64,000 nucleotides of DNA from Streptomyces fulvoviolaceus (GTDB lineage: Bacteria; Actinomycetota; Actinomycetes; Streptomycetales; Streptomycetaceae), in NCBI RefSeq assembly GCF_000718165.1, contig NZ_JOEY01000004.1:124001-188000 (forward strand), read 5' to 3'. Positions 22,223 to 32,825 of the stretch are shown here, one piece after another. A program made the translations under genes and the position numbers. Each line of letters opens with the position of its first letter. The first letter of the stretch is position 1. The notes below the pieces were generated by a model that saw only the letters and a program-made list of their open reading frames with translations, ran no database searches and had not been told where the DNA came from.

Positions 22223-23998
22223 TCAGCCGAAGATGTCGTACTGCTTGAAACTGGTACCGACGGAGATCCTTGTGGCAAAGATCTCGCTGGTCGCCTTGCC
22301 GGTGCCCTTGTACAGGTAGAGCGTGCCGGCAGGGGTGCGAGCGAGCAGGTCGGCGCGGCCGTCACCCGTGACGTCTCCGACGGTGTCGAAGGCGTTGTAG
22401 CCGGTCCAGGCCTTGCGGACCTTGATACGGGTCGCAAAGGCGCCCGTGCCGGACTTGCCGGCGCCCTTGTACAGGTAGACGTCCCCGGTGCTCTTGGCCC
22501 GCGCGATCAGGTCGGTCTTGCCGTCGCCGGTGAAGTCGCCGTGTCCGAGCAGGGCGTTGTACTGGTACCAGCCCGAGCCGACCTTCACCCGGGTCGCGAA
22601 GGTGCCGTCGCCCTTGCCCGGGTAGATCCACAGGACGCCCGCGGAGTCGACGGAGAGCAGGTCGGCCTTGTAGTCGCCGGTGACGTCTCCGGGCGTGACG
22701 ACGCGGGTGCGGGTCTTCCAGCCGGTGAAGATCTTCTTCGGGTCGGCCCAGCTGTTGGTGGCGGGGACGAACCGGTACCAGTAGATGTCACCCGTGGCGG
22801 CCACGCGGTAGACGAAGTCCTGGAAGCCGTCCCGGTTGAGGTCGGTCTGCCGGACCAGGTTCACCCCGCTCCAGCTGCCCCAGGACTGGCGGGCGCCGAG
22901 GGACGTGCCCTTGGAGTCCATCTCGTAGCCGGTCTTGGTGGAGGAGTTGCGCACCCACAGGTCGGCCTTGTGGTCGAAGCTGAGGTTGGTGTCGTCGACG
23001 CGCGGATAGGCGGCGCCGACATACTTGCTGACCTTGGTGAAGACGCTGTAGGCGCCCTTGTAGACGCAGTCCTTCACGTTCCAGGAGACGACGCCGACGA
23101 TCCGGTTGTTCACGACGAGCGGCCCGCCGGAGTCACCGCTGCAGATGGCGGTCGTACCGGAGTCGCTGCCGCTGGCGGCCGTGCCGGCGCAGACCATGTG
23201 GCCCTTGATGAACCAGTCCCCGTAGGCACCGGCGCAGGTCGCGTCGGACTTGATGGGCAGCGTGGCCGTCTTCAGCGTCTCGGAGATGTCGTCGCTGGTG
23301 GAGCTGGTACGCCCCCAGCCGTAGACCTTGGCGCTGGTCCCCGACGCGTACGAGGCGGTGTCGCCGGACGTCGCCATACGGATCGGCGTGGCCGTGACGG
23401 GACTGGCCAGCGTGAGCACCGCGATGTCGTTGTCGATGGTGTCCGCGTCGTACGACGGGTGCGACCACTGCCGCAGTACGGCGCTGGCGGTGCCGCCGTG
23501 CAGATCGCCGTCCGAGGGCAGCTGCGACGTGCCGGTGACGACGGTGCCGCCCGTCTTCCAGTCGGCCCCCACGACGCAGTGTGCGGCGGTCAGGATCTTC
23601 GTCGGCGCGATGACTGCGCCCCCGCAGAAGAACCCGGTGTCGTCGCTCTCGTCGGTGGTGCCCTGGTCGTCGACGTACCAGAGCTGCGCCATCCAGGGCG
23701 CCTTGGTGATGGTGGTGGTCGTGCCACCGATGACCATCGGCTCGATGGTGGCGGTGCTGCTGCTCGTCCCGCTGCTCATCGTCGACCGGGTCGTGCCCGA
23801 TGTGTCCTCGGCGGCCATCGCGCGGGCGATCCGCTGCTCCAACTCGGCCTGCGAGGGCGTATCGACGGCAGTGGCGGCGGGCGCCTGCGGCTCGGGCGAG
23901 GTGGTGGCCGCGCTCGCGGGTGTCATCAACGACAGAGCGGCGACGATCGCCGCCACCGGCAGAACGATCCGTCTGCCCCCGGACATGCGTATGCCCAC
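22223..23998 (-). CDS. Secreted trypsin-like serine protease with FG-GAP/VCBS repeats
   Basis: A 591-residue exoprotein. A signal peptide ends near residue 30, a Ser/Thr-rich propeptide follows, and an S1 protease domain spans about residues 88-330: His in TAAHC, Asp in DNDIAVL and Ser in GDSGGPL complete the catalytic triad. The C-terminal 250 residues hold about four to five DxNxDGxxD-like repeats (DLNRDGFQD, DFTGDGKTD, DVTGDGRAD) of the FG-GAP/VCBS type, which bind calcium and form a propeller. GTG at 23998 follows GGGGGGA; an ATG four codons in is possible. Substrates unknown. Confidence 0.9.
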   Translation of the reverse strand: MGIRMSGGRRIVLPVAAIVAALSLMTPASAATTSPEPQAPAATAVDTPSQAELEQRIARAMAAEDTSGTTRSTMSSGTSSSTATIEPMVIGGTTTTITKAPWMAQLWYVDDQGTTDESDDTGFFCGGAVIAPTKILTAAHCVVGADWKTGGTVVTGTSQLPSDGDLHGGTASAVLRQWSHPSYDADTIDNDIAVLTLASPVTATPIRMATSGDTASYASGTSAKVYGWGRTSSTSDDISETLKTATLPIKSDATCAGAYGDWFIKGHMVCAGTAASGSDSGTTAICSGDSGGPLVVNNRIVGVVSWNVKDCVYKGAYSVFTKVSKYVGAAYPRVDDTNLSFDHKADLWVRNSSTKTGYEMDSKGTSLGARQSWGSWSGVNLVRQTDLNRDGFQDFVYRVAATGDIYWYRFVPATNSWADPKKIFTGWKTRTRVVTPGDVTGDYKADLLSVDSAGVLWIYPGKGDGTFATRVKVGSGWYQYNALLGHGDFTGDGKTDLIARAKSTGDVYLYKGAGKSGTGAFATRIKVRKAWTGYNAFDTVGDVTGDGRADLLARTPAGTLYLYKGTGKATSEIFATRISVGTSFKQYDIFG

Positions 23999-24083
23999 GT
24001 AAGTCCCCCCTAGGGATCACGAGTTACCGGTCGCATAACCGACCGAAGGGCGTGATCGTACCCCGCAGATGAACAGCAAAAAG

Positions 24084-24112
24084 GGCCGCCCCCTGTTGAA
24101 CAGGGGGCGGCC
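24084..24112 (-). terminator. Terminator of rho
   Basis: A perfect inverted repeat with 14-base arms (GGCCGCCCCCTGTT and its complement) around a single base. On the minus strand it lies about 110 bp after the rho stop and is followed by five T residues: a classic intrinsic terminator. Confidence 0.88.
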
Positions 24113-24123
24113 AAAACGCCGCT

Positions 24124-24195
24124 AAGGGGCGCGGGACTGTATCGATTTGCGGCTCCGCCGCGGGGCGCGACAAGCCACGACGAACCCGCAGCCGA
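24124..24195. repeat. Streptomyces intergenic GC-rich repeat
   Basis: Sequence of the type GGGGCGCGGGA followed by TGCGGCTCCGCCGC and GGCGCGACAAGCCAC. From memory, strings like this recur between genes in many Streptomyces genomes; the core GCGGCTCCGCCGC can fold into a small hairpin. Function unknown. Confidence 0.45.
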
Positions 24196-24221
24196 CAACT
24201 CAGCCGCAAGCTCAACGGCGA

Positions 24222-26219
24222 CTAGTCACCATTACCAGGCGTAGGCGTCGTCTTCTGAATCTGCAGCAGGAACTCCGCATTCGACTTCGTCTGCTTCATC
24301 TTGTCGAGCAGCAACTCAATCGCCTGCTGCGAGTCAAGCGCATGCAGCACCCGACGCAGCTTCCAGGTGATCGCCAGCTCATCGCTGCCGAGCAGGATCT
24401 CTTCCTTACGGGTACCGGACGCGTCGACGTCGACGGCCGGGAAGATCCGCTTGTCGGCGAGCTTCCGGTCGAGCTTCAGCTCGGCGTTACCCGTGCCCTT
24501 GAACTCCTCGAAGATCACCTCGTCCATGCGGGACCCGGTGTCCACCAGAGCGGTGGCGAGGATGGTGAGCGAGCCACCGTCCTCGATGTTGCGGGCCGCA
24601 CCGAAGAAGCGCTTCGGCGGGTACAGCGCGGTCGAGTCGACACCACCGGAGAGGATGCGGCCGGAGGCGGGCGCAGCCAGGTTGTACGCACGGCCCAGAC
24701 GCGTGATCGAGTCCAGCAGCACGACGACGTCGTGGCCGAGCTCGACCAGACGCTTCGCACGCTCGATCGCCAGCTCGGCGACCGTGGTGTGGTCCTCGGC
24801 CGGGCGGTCGAAGGTCGAGGAGATGACCTCGCCCTTCACCGACCGCTGCATGTCGGTCACCTCTTCCGGACGCTCGTCGACCAGGACGACCATCAGGTGG
24901 CACTCGGGGTTGTTGACGGTGATCGCGTTGGCGATCGCCTGCAGGATCATGGTCTTGCCGGTCTTCGGCGGGGCCACGATCAGACCGCGCTGGCCCTTAC
25001 CGATCGGCGCGACGAGGTCGATGATGCGGGTGGTGAGGATGCCCGGGTCCGTCTCCAGACGGAGGCGGTCCTGCGGGTACAGCGGCGTGAGCTTGTTGAA
25101 CTCCGGCCGCCCGCGCCCGGATTCGGCGGCCATGCCGTTCGCGGAGTCGAGGCGGACCAGCGCGTTGAACTTCTCGCGACGCTCGCCGTCCTTGGGCTGA
25201 CGCACGGCACCGGTGACGTGGTCACCCTTGCGCAGGCCGTTCTTGCGGACCTGGGCGAGGGAGACGTACACGTCGTTGGGACCCGGCAGGTAGCCCGACG
25301 TACGGATGAACGCGTAGTTGTCGAGGATGTCGAGGATGCCCGCGACGGGGATCAGGACATCGTCGTCGGCGAGCTGCGGCTCGGGGCTGCCGATCTCGTC
25401 GCGGCCACGACGGCCACGGCGGTCCCGGTAACGGCCCCGACGGCCACGGCGGCCACCCTCGAAGTCGTCGTCGTCCTGCGGGCCGTTGTCCCGCTGCTGG
25501 CGGTCCTGACGACCGCCGCCCTGCTGCTGGTTCTGCTGCTGGCGCTGACCGCCCTGGCCCTGCTGGTCGTCGCCCTTGCGGCGGTCGCCACGGTCGCTGC
25601 GCTCACCGCGGTCGCGGCCGCGCTCACGGCGGTCGCGACGGCCACGGCCCTCGCCGTCACCGGCGTCGCCCTGCGGCTGGGCCTGCGCGGGCGCCTCGGC
25701 CTTCGGCTCGCTCTTCGCCTCGGCGGTGACCGTCTCGGGGCTGCCCGCCTCGGCGGTGGCGCGGCGACGGCGGCGATCCGCGGGAGCGTCCTCGCTGGCC
25801 GGCTGGCCGGGGATCTCGATCTGCTGCTGGGCCACGGCCTTCTCGGCGGGGGCCTCGGCCTTCGCCTCCGCCTTCTTCTCGGCGGCGGCGTCGCCCGTAC
25901 GAGCCTTGGAGGTGGCGCGGCGCTTGGGCTTGGTCTCGGTGGCGTCCCCAGCGGGAGTTGCAGCCTTCGGGGCCGCGGCACCCCCGCCCGCCTGCGCCTC
26001 CTTGATGACCTCGATCAACTGGCTCTTGCGCATACGGCCCGTGCCCTTGATGCCGAGGCCGGATGCGACCTGCTGCAGCTCGGCCAGCACCATGCCGTCG
26101 AGGCCGGTACCGCGGCGCCGCCGGGAGCCGGCACCGGTGGCAGGCGCGGAGGCGTCCGTGGCGGGCGCGGCAGCGGTCTCCTCGACACGTGCGCCCATCA
26201 GATCGGTGGTGTCGCTCAC
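24222..26219 (-). CDS. rho: Transcription termination factor Rho
   Basis: A 665-residue RNA helicase that ends transcription. An N-terminal Rho-N domain (about residues 40-85) is followed by a long hydrophilic insertion of about 190 residues rich in Arg, Gln, Gly, Glu and Asp, the usual mark of actinobacterial Rho. Then come the S1-like RNA-binding domain ([20 protein letters not shown]) and the ATPase core with Walker [10 protein letters not shown] and the [12 protein letters not shown] region. GTG at 26219 follows AAGGA. The insertion is probably disordered and binds RNA. The gene is monocistronic between two clear boundaries. Confidence 0.97.
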   Translation of the reverse strand: MSDTTDLMGARVEETAAAPATDASAPATGAGSRRRRGTGLDGMVLAELQQVASGLGIKGTGRMRKSQLIEVIKEAQAGGGAAAPKAATPAGDATETKPKRRATSKARTGDAAAEKKAEAKAEAPAEKAVAQQQIEIPGQPASEDAPADRRRRRATAEAGSPETVTAEAKSEPKAEAPAQAQPQGDAGDGEGRGRRDRRERGRDRGERSDRGDRRKGDDQQGQGGQRQQQNQQQGGGRQDRQQRDNGPQDDDDFEGGRRGRRGRYRDRRGRRGRDEIGSPEPQLADDDVLIPVAGILDILDNYAFIRTSGYLPGPNDVYVSLAQVRKNGLRKGDHVTGAVRQPKDGERREKFNALVRLDSANGMAAESGRGRPEFNKLTPLYPQDRLRLETDPGILTTRIIDLVAPIGKGQRGLIVAPPKTGKTMILQAIANAITVNNPECHLMVVLVDERPEEVTDMQRSVKGEVISSTFDRPAEDHTTVAELAIERAKRLVELGHDVVVLLDSITRLGRAYNLAAPASGRILSGGVDSTALYPPKRFFGAARNIEDGGSLTILATALVDTGSRMDEVIFEEFKGTGNAELKLDRKLADKRIFPAVDVDASGTRKEEILLGSDELAITWKLRRVLHALDSQQAIELLLDKMKQTKSNAEFLLQIQKTTPTPGNGD

Positions 26220-26657
26220 GAAGGGTCCTTCCCTGGAGCGGACGTCGGCCTGTCTGGCTCGGCGACCGGTTGTGCTGTCCGACGGCGGTCCCATCCTTGT
26301 GGACCGTGCCGGGGCGGTGGTCCGCCTAAGCGGCGGAGGAATGTGGTGACGGCACTTCCCGGAGCCATGACACTGACTTTCCGTGTCACGTGGCTTGGGA
26401 GCACCGGTTCCGGAGCGTGCCCGGCAAGTCGCTCAGTGCTCGCGTACGAGGTACTGCCCGCGTACGACGTACGAAACACAGTGCGGCTTGGGAGGCTCCC
26501 GGAAGAATGTCTGTCCCGGACGGGGACGTGAAGCACCTCGCCATGGTGGGGTCGGGTGCAGACTTGAGGTTAACACTACCGGATCCAACAAACATTCCCC
26601 CTCTCGAAATCCGGCGATCGCCGCCGGTTTTCAGATGTCGCTGTTCAGATGTCGCTG
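26220..26657. promoter_or_regulatory. Intergenic region between thrB and rho
   Basis: No gene is supported in these 438 bp. The thrB-proximal end has a tandem duplication of TTCAGATGTCGCTG (about 26,632-26,660) and a small CCGGCG/CGCCGG hairpin followed by T residues on the plus strand. An AT-rich patch near 26,568-26,595 (with TGTTAAC on the minus strand) is the most likely start of a rho leader about 350 bp long. Rho genes often regulate themselves through such leaders. Confidence 0.4.
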
Positions 26658-27602
26658 TCAGACGTCACCGGTGGTCGTGTCACTGGTGGTCGCGAGCGGC
26701 AGCACGCTCGCTCCTTGGGCGTCGAGGTCGAGCCGGTTCGCGGCCCAGCCCCCGCCCGCCAGATGGGCGACCTTGTCGGCGGTGTCGCCGTCGGCCAGCG
26801 CGAGCACCGTGGGGCCCGCGCCGGAGATGACTGCCGGGACTCCGTCGGCCCGCAGCCGCTCCACCAGTGCGGCGCTCTCCGGCATGGCCGGGGCGCGGTA
26901 CTCCTGGTGGAGACGATCCTCGGTGGCCGGCAGCAGCAGCTCGGGACGCCTGGTGAGGGCCTCGACGAGCAGGGCGGCACGGCCGGCGTTGGCGGCGGCG
27001 TCGACGTGCGGCACGGTGCGCGGCAGCAGACCGCGCGCGGTCTCGGTGAGGACCGGCTTCCCGGGCACGAAAACCACCGGAACGATGGAATCGGCGGCAT
27101 CCATCCTGATCGCCCGGGCGGCACCGGCCTCCATCCAGGAGAGCGTGAAACCGCCGAGCAGACAGGCCGCCACGTTGTCGGGGTGGCCCTCGATCTCGGT
27201 GGCGAGCTCCAGGAGGGCCGTGTCGTCGAGCCTGGCCTCGCCGCCTATGGTCACGGCACGCGCGGCGACGATGCCGGCGCAGATGGCGGCCGAGGAGGAG
27301 CCGAGACCGCGGCCGTGCGGAATGCGGTTCGCGCAGACGATCTCCAGGCCGCGGGGCTGTCCGCCCAGCAGGTCGAAGGCGGTGCGCAGGGACCGTACGA
27401 GGAGGTGCTTCTCGTCACGCGGGAGGGTCTCGCTGCCCTCGCCCGCGATGTCGATGTGCAGCCCGGAGTCGGCCACCCGGACGACCACGTCGTCGTAGAG
27501 CCCCAGCGAGAGGCCGAAGGCGTCGAAGCCCGGGCCGAGGTTGGCGCTGGTGGCGGGGACGCGCACCCTGACTGCGGCTGCGCGGAAGGCGGGACCGGCC
27601 AT
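26658..27602 (-). CDS. thrB: Homoserine kinase
   Basis: A 314-residue GHMP-family kinase that phosphorylates homoserine for threonine synthesis. The start MAGPAFRAAAVRVRVPATSANLGPGFD and the ATP-binding loop PHGRGLGSSSAA are typical, and the C-terminal GHMP motif SGAGPTVLAL is present. ATG at 27602 is preferred to a longer frame at 27644. It follows thrC by 245 bp, a gap long enough for its own promoter. Confidence 0.95.
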   Translation of the reverse strand: MAGPAFRAAAVRVRVPATSANLGPGFDAFGLSLGLYDDVVVRVADSGLHIDIAGEGSETLPRDEKHLLVRSLRTAFDLLGGQPRGLEIVCANRIPHGRGLGSSSAAICAGIVAARAVTIGGEARLDDTALLELATEIEGHPDNVAACLLGGFTLSWMEAGAARAIRMDAADSIVPVVFVPGKPVLTETARGLLPRTVPHVDAAANAGRAALLVEALTRRPELLLPATEDRLHQEYRAPAMPESAALVERLRADGVPAVISGAGPTVLALADGDTADKVAHLAGGGWAANRLDLDAQGASVLPLATTSDTTTGDV

Positions 27603-27847
27603 CTCTCGATGACTCTCCTTGAGCTGCGTGATTGTCGAAGACATTCGATACGTACGTGGAGACCCTCAGGCCACGGAGACGGCGCGGCACCGTCCACATG
27701 CTCCATGTGCGGAGGCATATGCAACGGGCGGGTTCACTACAGCTTATCGAAGGAAGGTTCTGTGGCGACATAGGGCGCACAGGAGGCGCACGATGCGTGT
27801 CGTAAGCCCCCTGTGCACCCCCTGTCGGGATTACCCGTTCGCAGAGG

Positions 27848-28906
27848 TCAGACGAGCCCGAGGCGCTCGGCCGCCGTCGCCGCGTCGACCGGGACGGTGA
27901 CCGGCTGCGGGGCGCCGGCGACGGCCCAATCGGGGTCCTTCAGTCCGTTTCCGGTGACGGTGCAGACGATGCGCTGCCCCGGGTCGACCTTGCCCTGCTC
28001 GGCGGCCTTCAGTAGACCGGCGACGGACGCGGCGGACGCCGGCTCGACGAAGACGCCCTCCTGAGCGGCCAACAGCCGGTAGGCGCGCAGGATTTCACGG
28101 TCCGTCACCTCGTCGATGAAGCCGCCGGACTCGTCCCGGGCCGCGAGGGCGAACTTCCAGGACGCGGGGTTGCCGATACGGATCGCGGTGGCGATGGTCG
28201 ACGGGTCCTTGACGACCTCGCCGCGCACGATCGGGGCACTGCCGGACGCCTGGAAACCCCACATTCGGGGGGTCTTGGCGGCGATGCCGTCGGCGGCGTA
28301 CTCCGTGTAGCCCTTCCAGTACGCGGTGATGTTGCCCGCGTTGCCCACCGGGAGGACGTGGATGTCGGGCGCGTCGCCGAGCATGTCCACGATCTCGAAG
28401 GCGGCGGTCTTCTGGCCCTCGATACGCACCGGGTTGACCGAATTGACCAGCGCCACGGGGTAGTTGTCGCTCAGGGCACGGGCGAGGGTGAGGCAGTCGT
28501 CGAAGTTTCCGTCGACCTGGAGGATCTTCGCGCCGTGGATGAGGGCCTGGCCCATCTTGCCGAGCGCGATCTTTCCCTGCGGAACGAGCACGGCGCAGAC
28601 CATGCCCGCGCGCACGGCGTACGCGGCCGCGGAGGCCGACGTGTTGCCGGTGGAGGCGCAGATGACCGCCTTCGCGCCTTCCTCCTTGGCCCGCGTGATG
28701 GCCATGGTCATACCGCGGTCCTTGAAGGACCCGGTGGGGTTGGCCCCCTCCACCTTGAGGTGGACCTCGCACCCGGTGCGCTCGGAGAGCACCTGCGCGG
28801 GCACGAGGGGCGTGCCGCCCTCACGGAGCGACACGACCGGCGTGTTGTCGGAGACGGGCAGCCGGTCCCGGTACTCCTCGATGATTCCGCGCCACTGGTG
28901 GGTCAT
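27848..28906 (-). CDS. thrC: Threonine synthase
   Basis: A 352-residue PLP enzyme that converts O-phosphohomoserine to threonine. The lysine motif [11 protein letters not shown] and the phosphate-binding loop [11 protein letters not shown] are present. It is the short form typical of actinobacteria. It begins six bases after the hom stop, so the two are cotranscribed. Confidence 0.95.
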   Translation of the reverse strand: MTHQWRGIIEEYRDRLPVSDNTPVVSLREGGTPLVPAQVLSERTGCEVHLKVEGANPTGSFKDRGMTMAITRAKEEGAKAVICASTGNTSASAAAYAVRAGMVCAVLVPQGKIALGKMGQALIHGAKILQVDGNFDDCLTLARALSDNYPVALVNSVNPVRIEGQKTAAFEIVDMLGDAPDIHVLPVGNAGNITAYWKGYTEYAADGIAAKTPRMWGFQASGSAPIVRGEVVKDPSTIATAIRIGNPASWKFALAARDESGGFIDEVTDREILRAYRLLAAQEGVFVEPASAASVAGLLKAAEQGKVDPGQRIVCTVTGNGLKDPDWAVAGAPQPVTVPVDAATAAERLGLV

Positions 28907-28912
28907 TGCTGG

Positions 28913-30202
28913 TTACTCTCCTTCAACCCGCATGATGCTGGCGACACCCCGCACGGTGTCGAGCTTGCGCAACGCCTCGACGGTTCCGCCCAGGGCGGCG
29001 TCGGACGCGCGGTGCGTGACGACGACGAGGGAGGCCTCGCCGTCCTTCCCCTGCTGGCGAACCGTATCGATCGAGACGCCGTGCTCGGCGAAGACGGTGG
29101 CCACCTGGGCGAGAACACCCGGTTTGTCCGCCACGTCGAGGCTGATGTGGTAGCGCGTGACGACCTCGCCCATGCCCGACACGGGGAGGGCGGTGTACGC
29201 GGACTCGCCGGGGCCGGTCGCGCCGTTGAGCCGGTTGCGGCAGACGGCGACGAGGTCGCCGAGGACCGCGGAGGCGGTGGGGGCACCGCCGGCACCGGGG
29301 CCGTAGAACATGAGCTGACCTGCGGCGTCGGACTCGACGAACACGGCATTGTACGCGCCGCGCACGGAGGCGAGGGGGTGCGTGAGGGGGATCATCGCCG
29401 GGTGGACGCGCGCGGTGACGGAGGCCCCGTCCTCGGCCCGCTCGCAGATGGCGAGCAGCTTGATGGTGCAGCCCATCTCCCTGGCGGAGGCGAAGTCGCT
29501 CGCCGTCACCTCGGTCATGCCCTCGCGGTAGACGTCGTCCAGACGCACGCGCGTGTGGAAGGCGATTCCGGCGAGGATGGCGGCCTTGGCGGCGGCGTCG
29601 AAGCCCTCGACGTCTGCGGTGGGGTCGGCTTCCGCGTACCCCAGGGCGGTGGCCTCGTCGAGGGCCTCCTGGTAGCCGGCGCCGGTGGAGTCCATCTTGT
29701 CGAGGATGAAGTTGGTGGTGCCGTTGACGATGCCCAGCACGCGATTCACCTTGTCACCGGCGAGGGACTCGCGCAGCGGGCGGATCAGCGGGATGGCACC
29801 GGCGACGGCGGCCTCGTAGTAGAGGTCCGCGTCGTGGTCCTCGGCGGCGGCGTGCAGGGCGGCGCCGTCCTGGGCGAGGAGGGCCTTGTTGGCCGAGACG
29901 ACGGAGGCGCCGTGCTCGAACGCGGTGGTGATGAGGGAGCGGGCGGGCTCGATGCCACCGATGACCTCCACTACGACGTCGATGTCGCCGCGCTTGACGA
30001 GGGCGGTGGCGTCGGTGGTGACGAGCGCGGGGTCGATGCCCTCGCGCACCCTGGAGGGCCGCCGTACGGCCACACCGGCCAGCTCGACGGGGGCACCGAT
30101 ACGGGCGGCGAGGTCCTCGGCGTGCGTCGTCATGATGCGCGCCACCTCTGAGCCGACCACTCCACAGCCCAGCAGCGCCACCTTCAGCGGACGCGTACGC
30201 AT
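28913..30202 (-). CDS. hom: Homoserine dehydrogenase
   Basis: A 429-residue NAD(P)-dependent enzyme that reduces aspartate semialdehyde to homoserine. The Rossmann motif LLGCGVVGSEV, the catalytic segment around NGTTNFILDKM and GYAEADPTADVEGFD, and a C-terminal ACT domain (YHISLDVADKPGVLAQVATVF) for threonine feedback are all visible. Two adjacent ATG codons exist; the second (30202) lies seven bases after GAGG. Confidence 0.95.
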   Translation of the reverse strand: MRTRPLKVALLGCGVVGSEVARIMTTHAEDLAARIGAPVELAGVAVRRPSRVREGIDPALVTTDATALVKRGDIDVVVEVIGGIEPARSLITTAFEHGASVVSANKALLAQDGAALHAAAEDHDADLYYEAAVAGAIPLIRPLRESLAGDKVNRVLGIVNGTTNFILDKMDSTGAGYQEALDEATALGYAEADPTADVEGFDAAAKAAILAGIAFHTRVRLDDVYREGMTEVTASDFASAREMGCTIKLLAICERAEDGASVTARVHPAMIPLTHPLASVRGAYNAVFVESDAAGQLMFYGPGAGGAPTASAVLGDLVAVCRNRLNGATGPGESAYTALPVSGMGEVVTRYHISLDVADKPGVLAQVATVFAEHGVSIDTVRQQGKDGEASLVVVTHRASDAALGGTVEALRKLDTVRGVASIMRVEGE

Positions 30203-30361
30203 CATCCGACCTCGTTTCCTCATACCGTCTACGGTTCGACCAGTCTCACTCACCGGACGGGAGTTTCTATCCCTCGTCCGGATCGTGAGACATCTATTTC
30301 ATTTGCACGGGGGTGGCAGACAGGAGATCTTCCGCCCCTTCTTTGTCGGGCTCTATTGCGC

Positions 30362-31753
30362 TCATCCGACGTCGAGACGCAGGAGGTCGTCCTCCGTCTC
30401 GCGGCGGACGATGACACGGGACTCGCCGTCGCACACGGCGACGACCGGCGGACGGAGCACGTGGTTGTAGTTGCTGGCCATGGAACGGCAGTAGGCACCG
30501 GTGGCGGGTACGGCGATGAGGTCACCGGGTGCCAGGTCGGCCGGCAGGAACGCGTCCTTCACCACGATGTCCCCGCTCTCGCAGTGCTTGCCGACGACGC
30601 GGGCGAGCATGGGTGCGGCGTCGGAGGTGCGGGAGACGAGGGCGACGCTGTACTCGGCGTCGTACAGCGCGGTCCGGATGTTGTCGGACATGCCGCCGTC
30701 GACGGAGACGTAGGTACGGAGGCCGTCGAGGGGCTTGATGGTGCCGACTTCGTAGAGCGTGAACGCGGTGGGGCCGACGATGGCGCGGCCGGGCTCGACG
30801 GAGATACGAGGAGTACGGAGCTTGGCCGACTCGCACTCGCGGGTCACGATCTCGGTGAGCGCCTTGGCGATCTCGTGGGGCTCGCGGGGGTCGTCGTCGC
30901 TGGTGTAGGCGATACCGAGGCCGCCACCGAGGTCGATCTCGGGCAGTTCGACCCCGTGCTCGTCGCGAATGTCCTTCAGCAGCCCGACAACGCGGTGGGC
31001 GGCGACCTCGAAGCCGGACATGTCGAAGATCTGGGAGCCGATGTGGGAGTGGATCCCGATGAGCTCGAGCCCGTCGAGCTGAAGTGCGCGGCGTACGGCC
31101 TCGGCGGCCTGTCCCCCGGCCAGCGGAATGCCGAACTTCTGGTCTTCGTGGGCGGTGGCGATGAACTCGTGCGTGTGTGCCTCGACGCCGACGGTGATAC
31201 GGATCTGGACGCGCTGCCGCCTGCCGAGGGACTGGGCGATGTGGGCGACGCGGACGATCTCCTGGAAGGAGTCGAGGACGATGCGGCCGACTCCTGCCTC
31301 GATGGCCCGGTGGATCTCTTCCTCGGACTTGTTGTTGCCGTGGAAGGCGATGCGGTCGGCGGGCATGCCGGCGGAGAGGGCGGTGGCGAGCTCGCCGCCG
31401 GAACAGACGTCGAGGTTGAGCCCTTCGTCGTGCAGCCACCGCACGACGGCGCGGGACAGGAACGCCTTGCCGGCGTAGAAGACGTCGGCGTCATGCCCGA
31501 AGGCGGTGCGCCAGGCGCGGGCACGGGCACGGAAGTCGGCCTCGTCGATGACGTAGGCGGGGGTGCCGTGCTCTTCGGCGAGGGCCTTCACATCGATGCC
31601 GCCGACGGTGACGACGCCGTGGTCGTCACGGGTGACCGTCTGGGCCCAGACCTTGGGGTCAAGGGTGTTGAGGTCGGTGGGCGGCGCGGAGTAGTGGCCC
31701 TCGGGAAGGACATCGGCGTGACGGGGCCCGGCGGGGTGTGCGGAACGGCTCAT
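30362..31753 (-). CDS. lysA: Diaminopimelate decarboxylase
   Basis: A 463-residue PLP enzyme that turns meso-diaminopimelate into lysine. Landmarks: FYAGKAFLSRAV with the PLP lysine, GIHSHIGSQIFD, EPGRAIVG and GAYCRSMASNYNH. ATG at 31753 gives MSRSAHPAG; the frame upstream reads across nrtL and is a shadow. It starts 16 bp after the nrtL stop. Confidence 0.96.
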   Translation of the reverse strand: MSRSAHPAGPRHADVLPEGHYSAPPTDLNTLDPKVWAQTVTRDDHGVVTVGGIDVKALAEEHGTPAYVIDEADFRARARAWRTAFGHDADVFYAGKAFLSRAVVRWLHDEGLNLDVCSGGELATALSAGMPADRIAFHGNNKSEEEIHRAIEAGVGRIVLDSFQEIVRVAHIAQSLGRRQRVQIRITVGVEAHTHEFIATAHEDQKFGIPLAGGQAAEAVRRALQLDGLELIGIHSHIGSQIFDMSGFEVAAHRVVGLLKDIRDEHGVELPEIDLGGGLGIAYTSDDDPREPHEIAKALTEIVTRECESAKLRTPRISVEPGRAIVGPTAFTLYEVGTIKPLDGLRTYVSVDGGMSDNIRTALYDAEYSVALVSRTSDAAPMLARVVGKHCESGDIVVKDAFLPADLAPGDLIAVPATGAYCRSMASNYNHVLRPPVVAVCDGESRVIVRRETEDDLLRLDVG

Positions 31754-31769
31754 CTTCGTGACTGGCTCT

Positions 31770-32738
31770 CTAGAGGTGTTGGGGTGCGTCGATGCCGAGC
31801 AGGGACAGGCCACCGGCCAGCACCGTCCCGGCGGCTTCGGCGAGTGCGAGCCGGGCACGGTGGGCGGCCGAGGGTTTCTCGTCGCCGCGCGGGAGGACGG
31901 TGAGGAGGAAGGGGAGGGCGGCATCGGCGACGGTGACGAGATGCCGGGCGAGACGGTCGGGGGTGCGGTGGGTTGCGGCCGCGAAGAGGATGCGGGGGTA
32001 ATCGGCGAGGAGGGTGGTGACGCTGTTTTGTACGTCGCCGGGCTCGGCGTCGAACCCCAGGTCGGCGGCGTTACGGCTGAGGGCCCGGGTACGGGCGTGG
32101 GCGTAACGCACGCGGAAGAGAGGGTTGCTCTCGCGCTGGACGAGGTGCTCGTCGGTGCTGCGGGGCCGGTCGTGGGCGGCGGGGTGGAGAAGGGCCCAGC
32201 GGGCGGCGTCGGGGCCGAGGGGGGTGGGGTCCTCGGGGGCGGGGACGGGGCGGAGGTCGACGGGCTGCTCGCCGTGGATGACCTGGGCGCGCCCGCCCTG
32301 GGAGCCGATGATGCGGGTGAGCGCGTCGGCGACGACCTCGGCACGGATGTCGTACGGAATGCGCAGCGGGACGATCTGCCCGGCGAGGGAGTCGCTGTGC
32401 CCGTACCGCGGCCCGAGGCGACGGATCTCCCGTACGAGGGCGGCGGAGGTGTGGGCCCCCTGCAGGCTGATGTTGAGGAACCCGGGCCCGGTGATGACGA
32501 CGTCGGTGACGCCGGCGGTGTCTCGGACGTAGGGCCGGAGGATCTCGGCGACCCTGGCGGGCGGCTGTCCGGCCGGCCGGGCGAGCTGGAGGGCAATGCT
32601 GGTGGCGTAGTCGCCGCAGCCGCCGGGCCCGGGAGCGGTGACGGCCACCCGCTCCGGCACGGCCACGCTCAGCTCCCCGTCGTCGACAGCACGACGCACC
32701 GCGCGCAGCACGGTACGGGAGAGCTCGACGGGGGTCAC
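31770..32738 (-). CDS. nrtL: ArgS-related anticodon-binding protein NrtL
   Basis: A 322-residue protein that looks like arginyl-tRNA synthetase without its catalytic core: an N-terminal Add-1-like domain (TGPGFLNISL) and a C-terminal DALR anticodon-binding domain (RVRYAHARTRALSRNA, LGIDAPQHL). The HIGH and KMSKS synthetase motifs are absent. In Streptomyces this gene regularly sits next to lysA. It may bind tRNA or regulate, but the function is not established. The start is GTG at 32738. Confidence 0.85.
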   Translation of the reverse strand: MTPVELSRTVLRAVRRAVDDGELSVAVPERVAVTAPGPGGCGDYATSIALQLARPAGQPPARVAEILRPYVRDTAGVTDVVITGPGFLNISLQGAHTSAALVREIRRLGPRYGHSDSLAGQIVPLRIPYDIRAEVVADALTRIIGSQGGRAQVIHGEQPVDLRPVPAPEDPTPLGPDAARWALLHPAAHDRPRSTDEHLVQRESNPLFRVRYAHARTRALSRNAADLGFDAEPGDVQNSVTTLLADYPRILFAAATHRTPDRLARHLVTVADAALPFLLTVLPRGDEKPSAAHRARLALAEAAGTVLAGGLSLLGIDAPQHL

Positions 32739-32825
32739 GGGACAAGCGTATGGGAGGAGGGGGGTGGGTAGGCGAGCCGGTTTGGGCGAGGGTCCGGGAT
32801 GTGGACGGAGCCGGGTCGTCGTCGC

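Noticed and set aside
24084..24112. Operator of the protease gene
   Set aside because: The perfect palindrome is followed by a T-run on the minus strand and lies after rho, so a terminator explains it better.
24147..26531. Plus-strand open frame of 794 codons across rho
   Set aside because: It mirrors rho codon by codon; high GC makes such antisense frames open. No ribosome site or domain.
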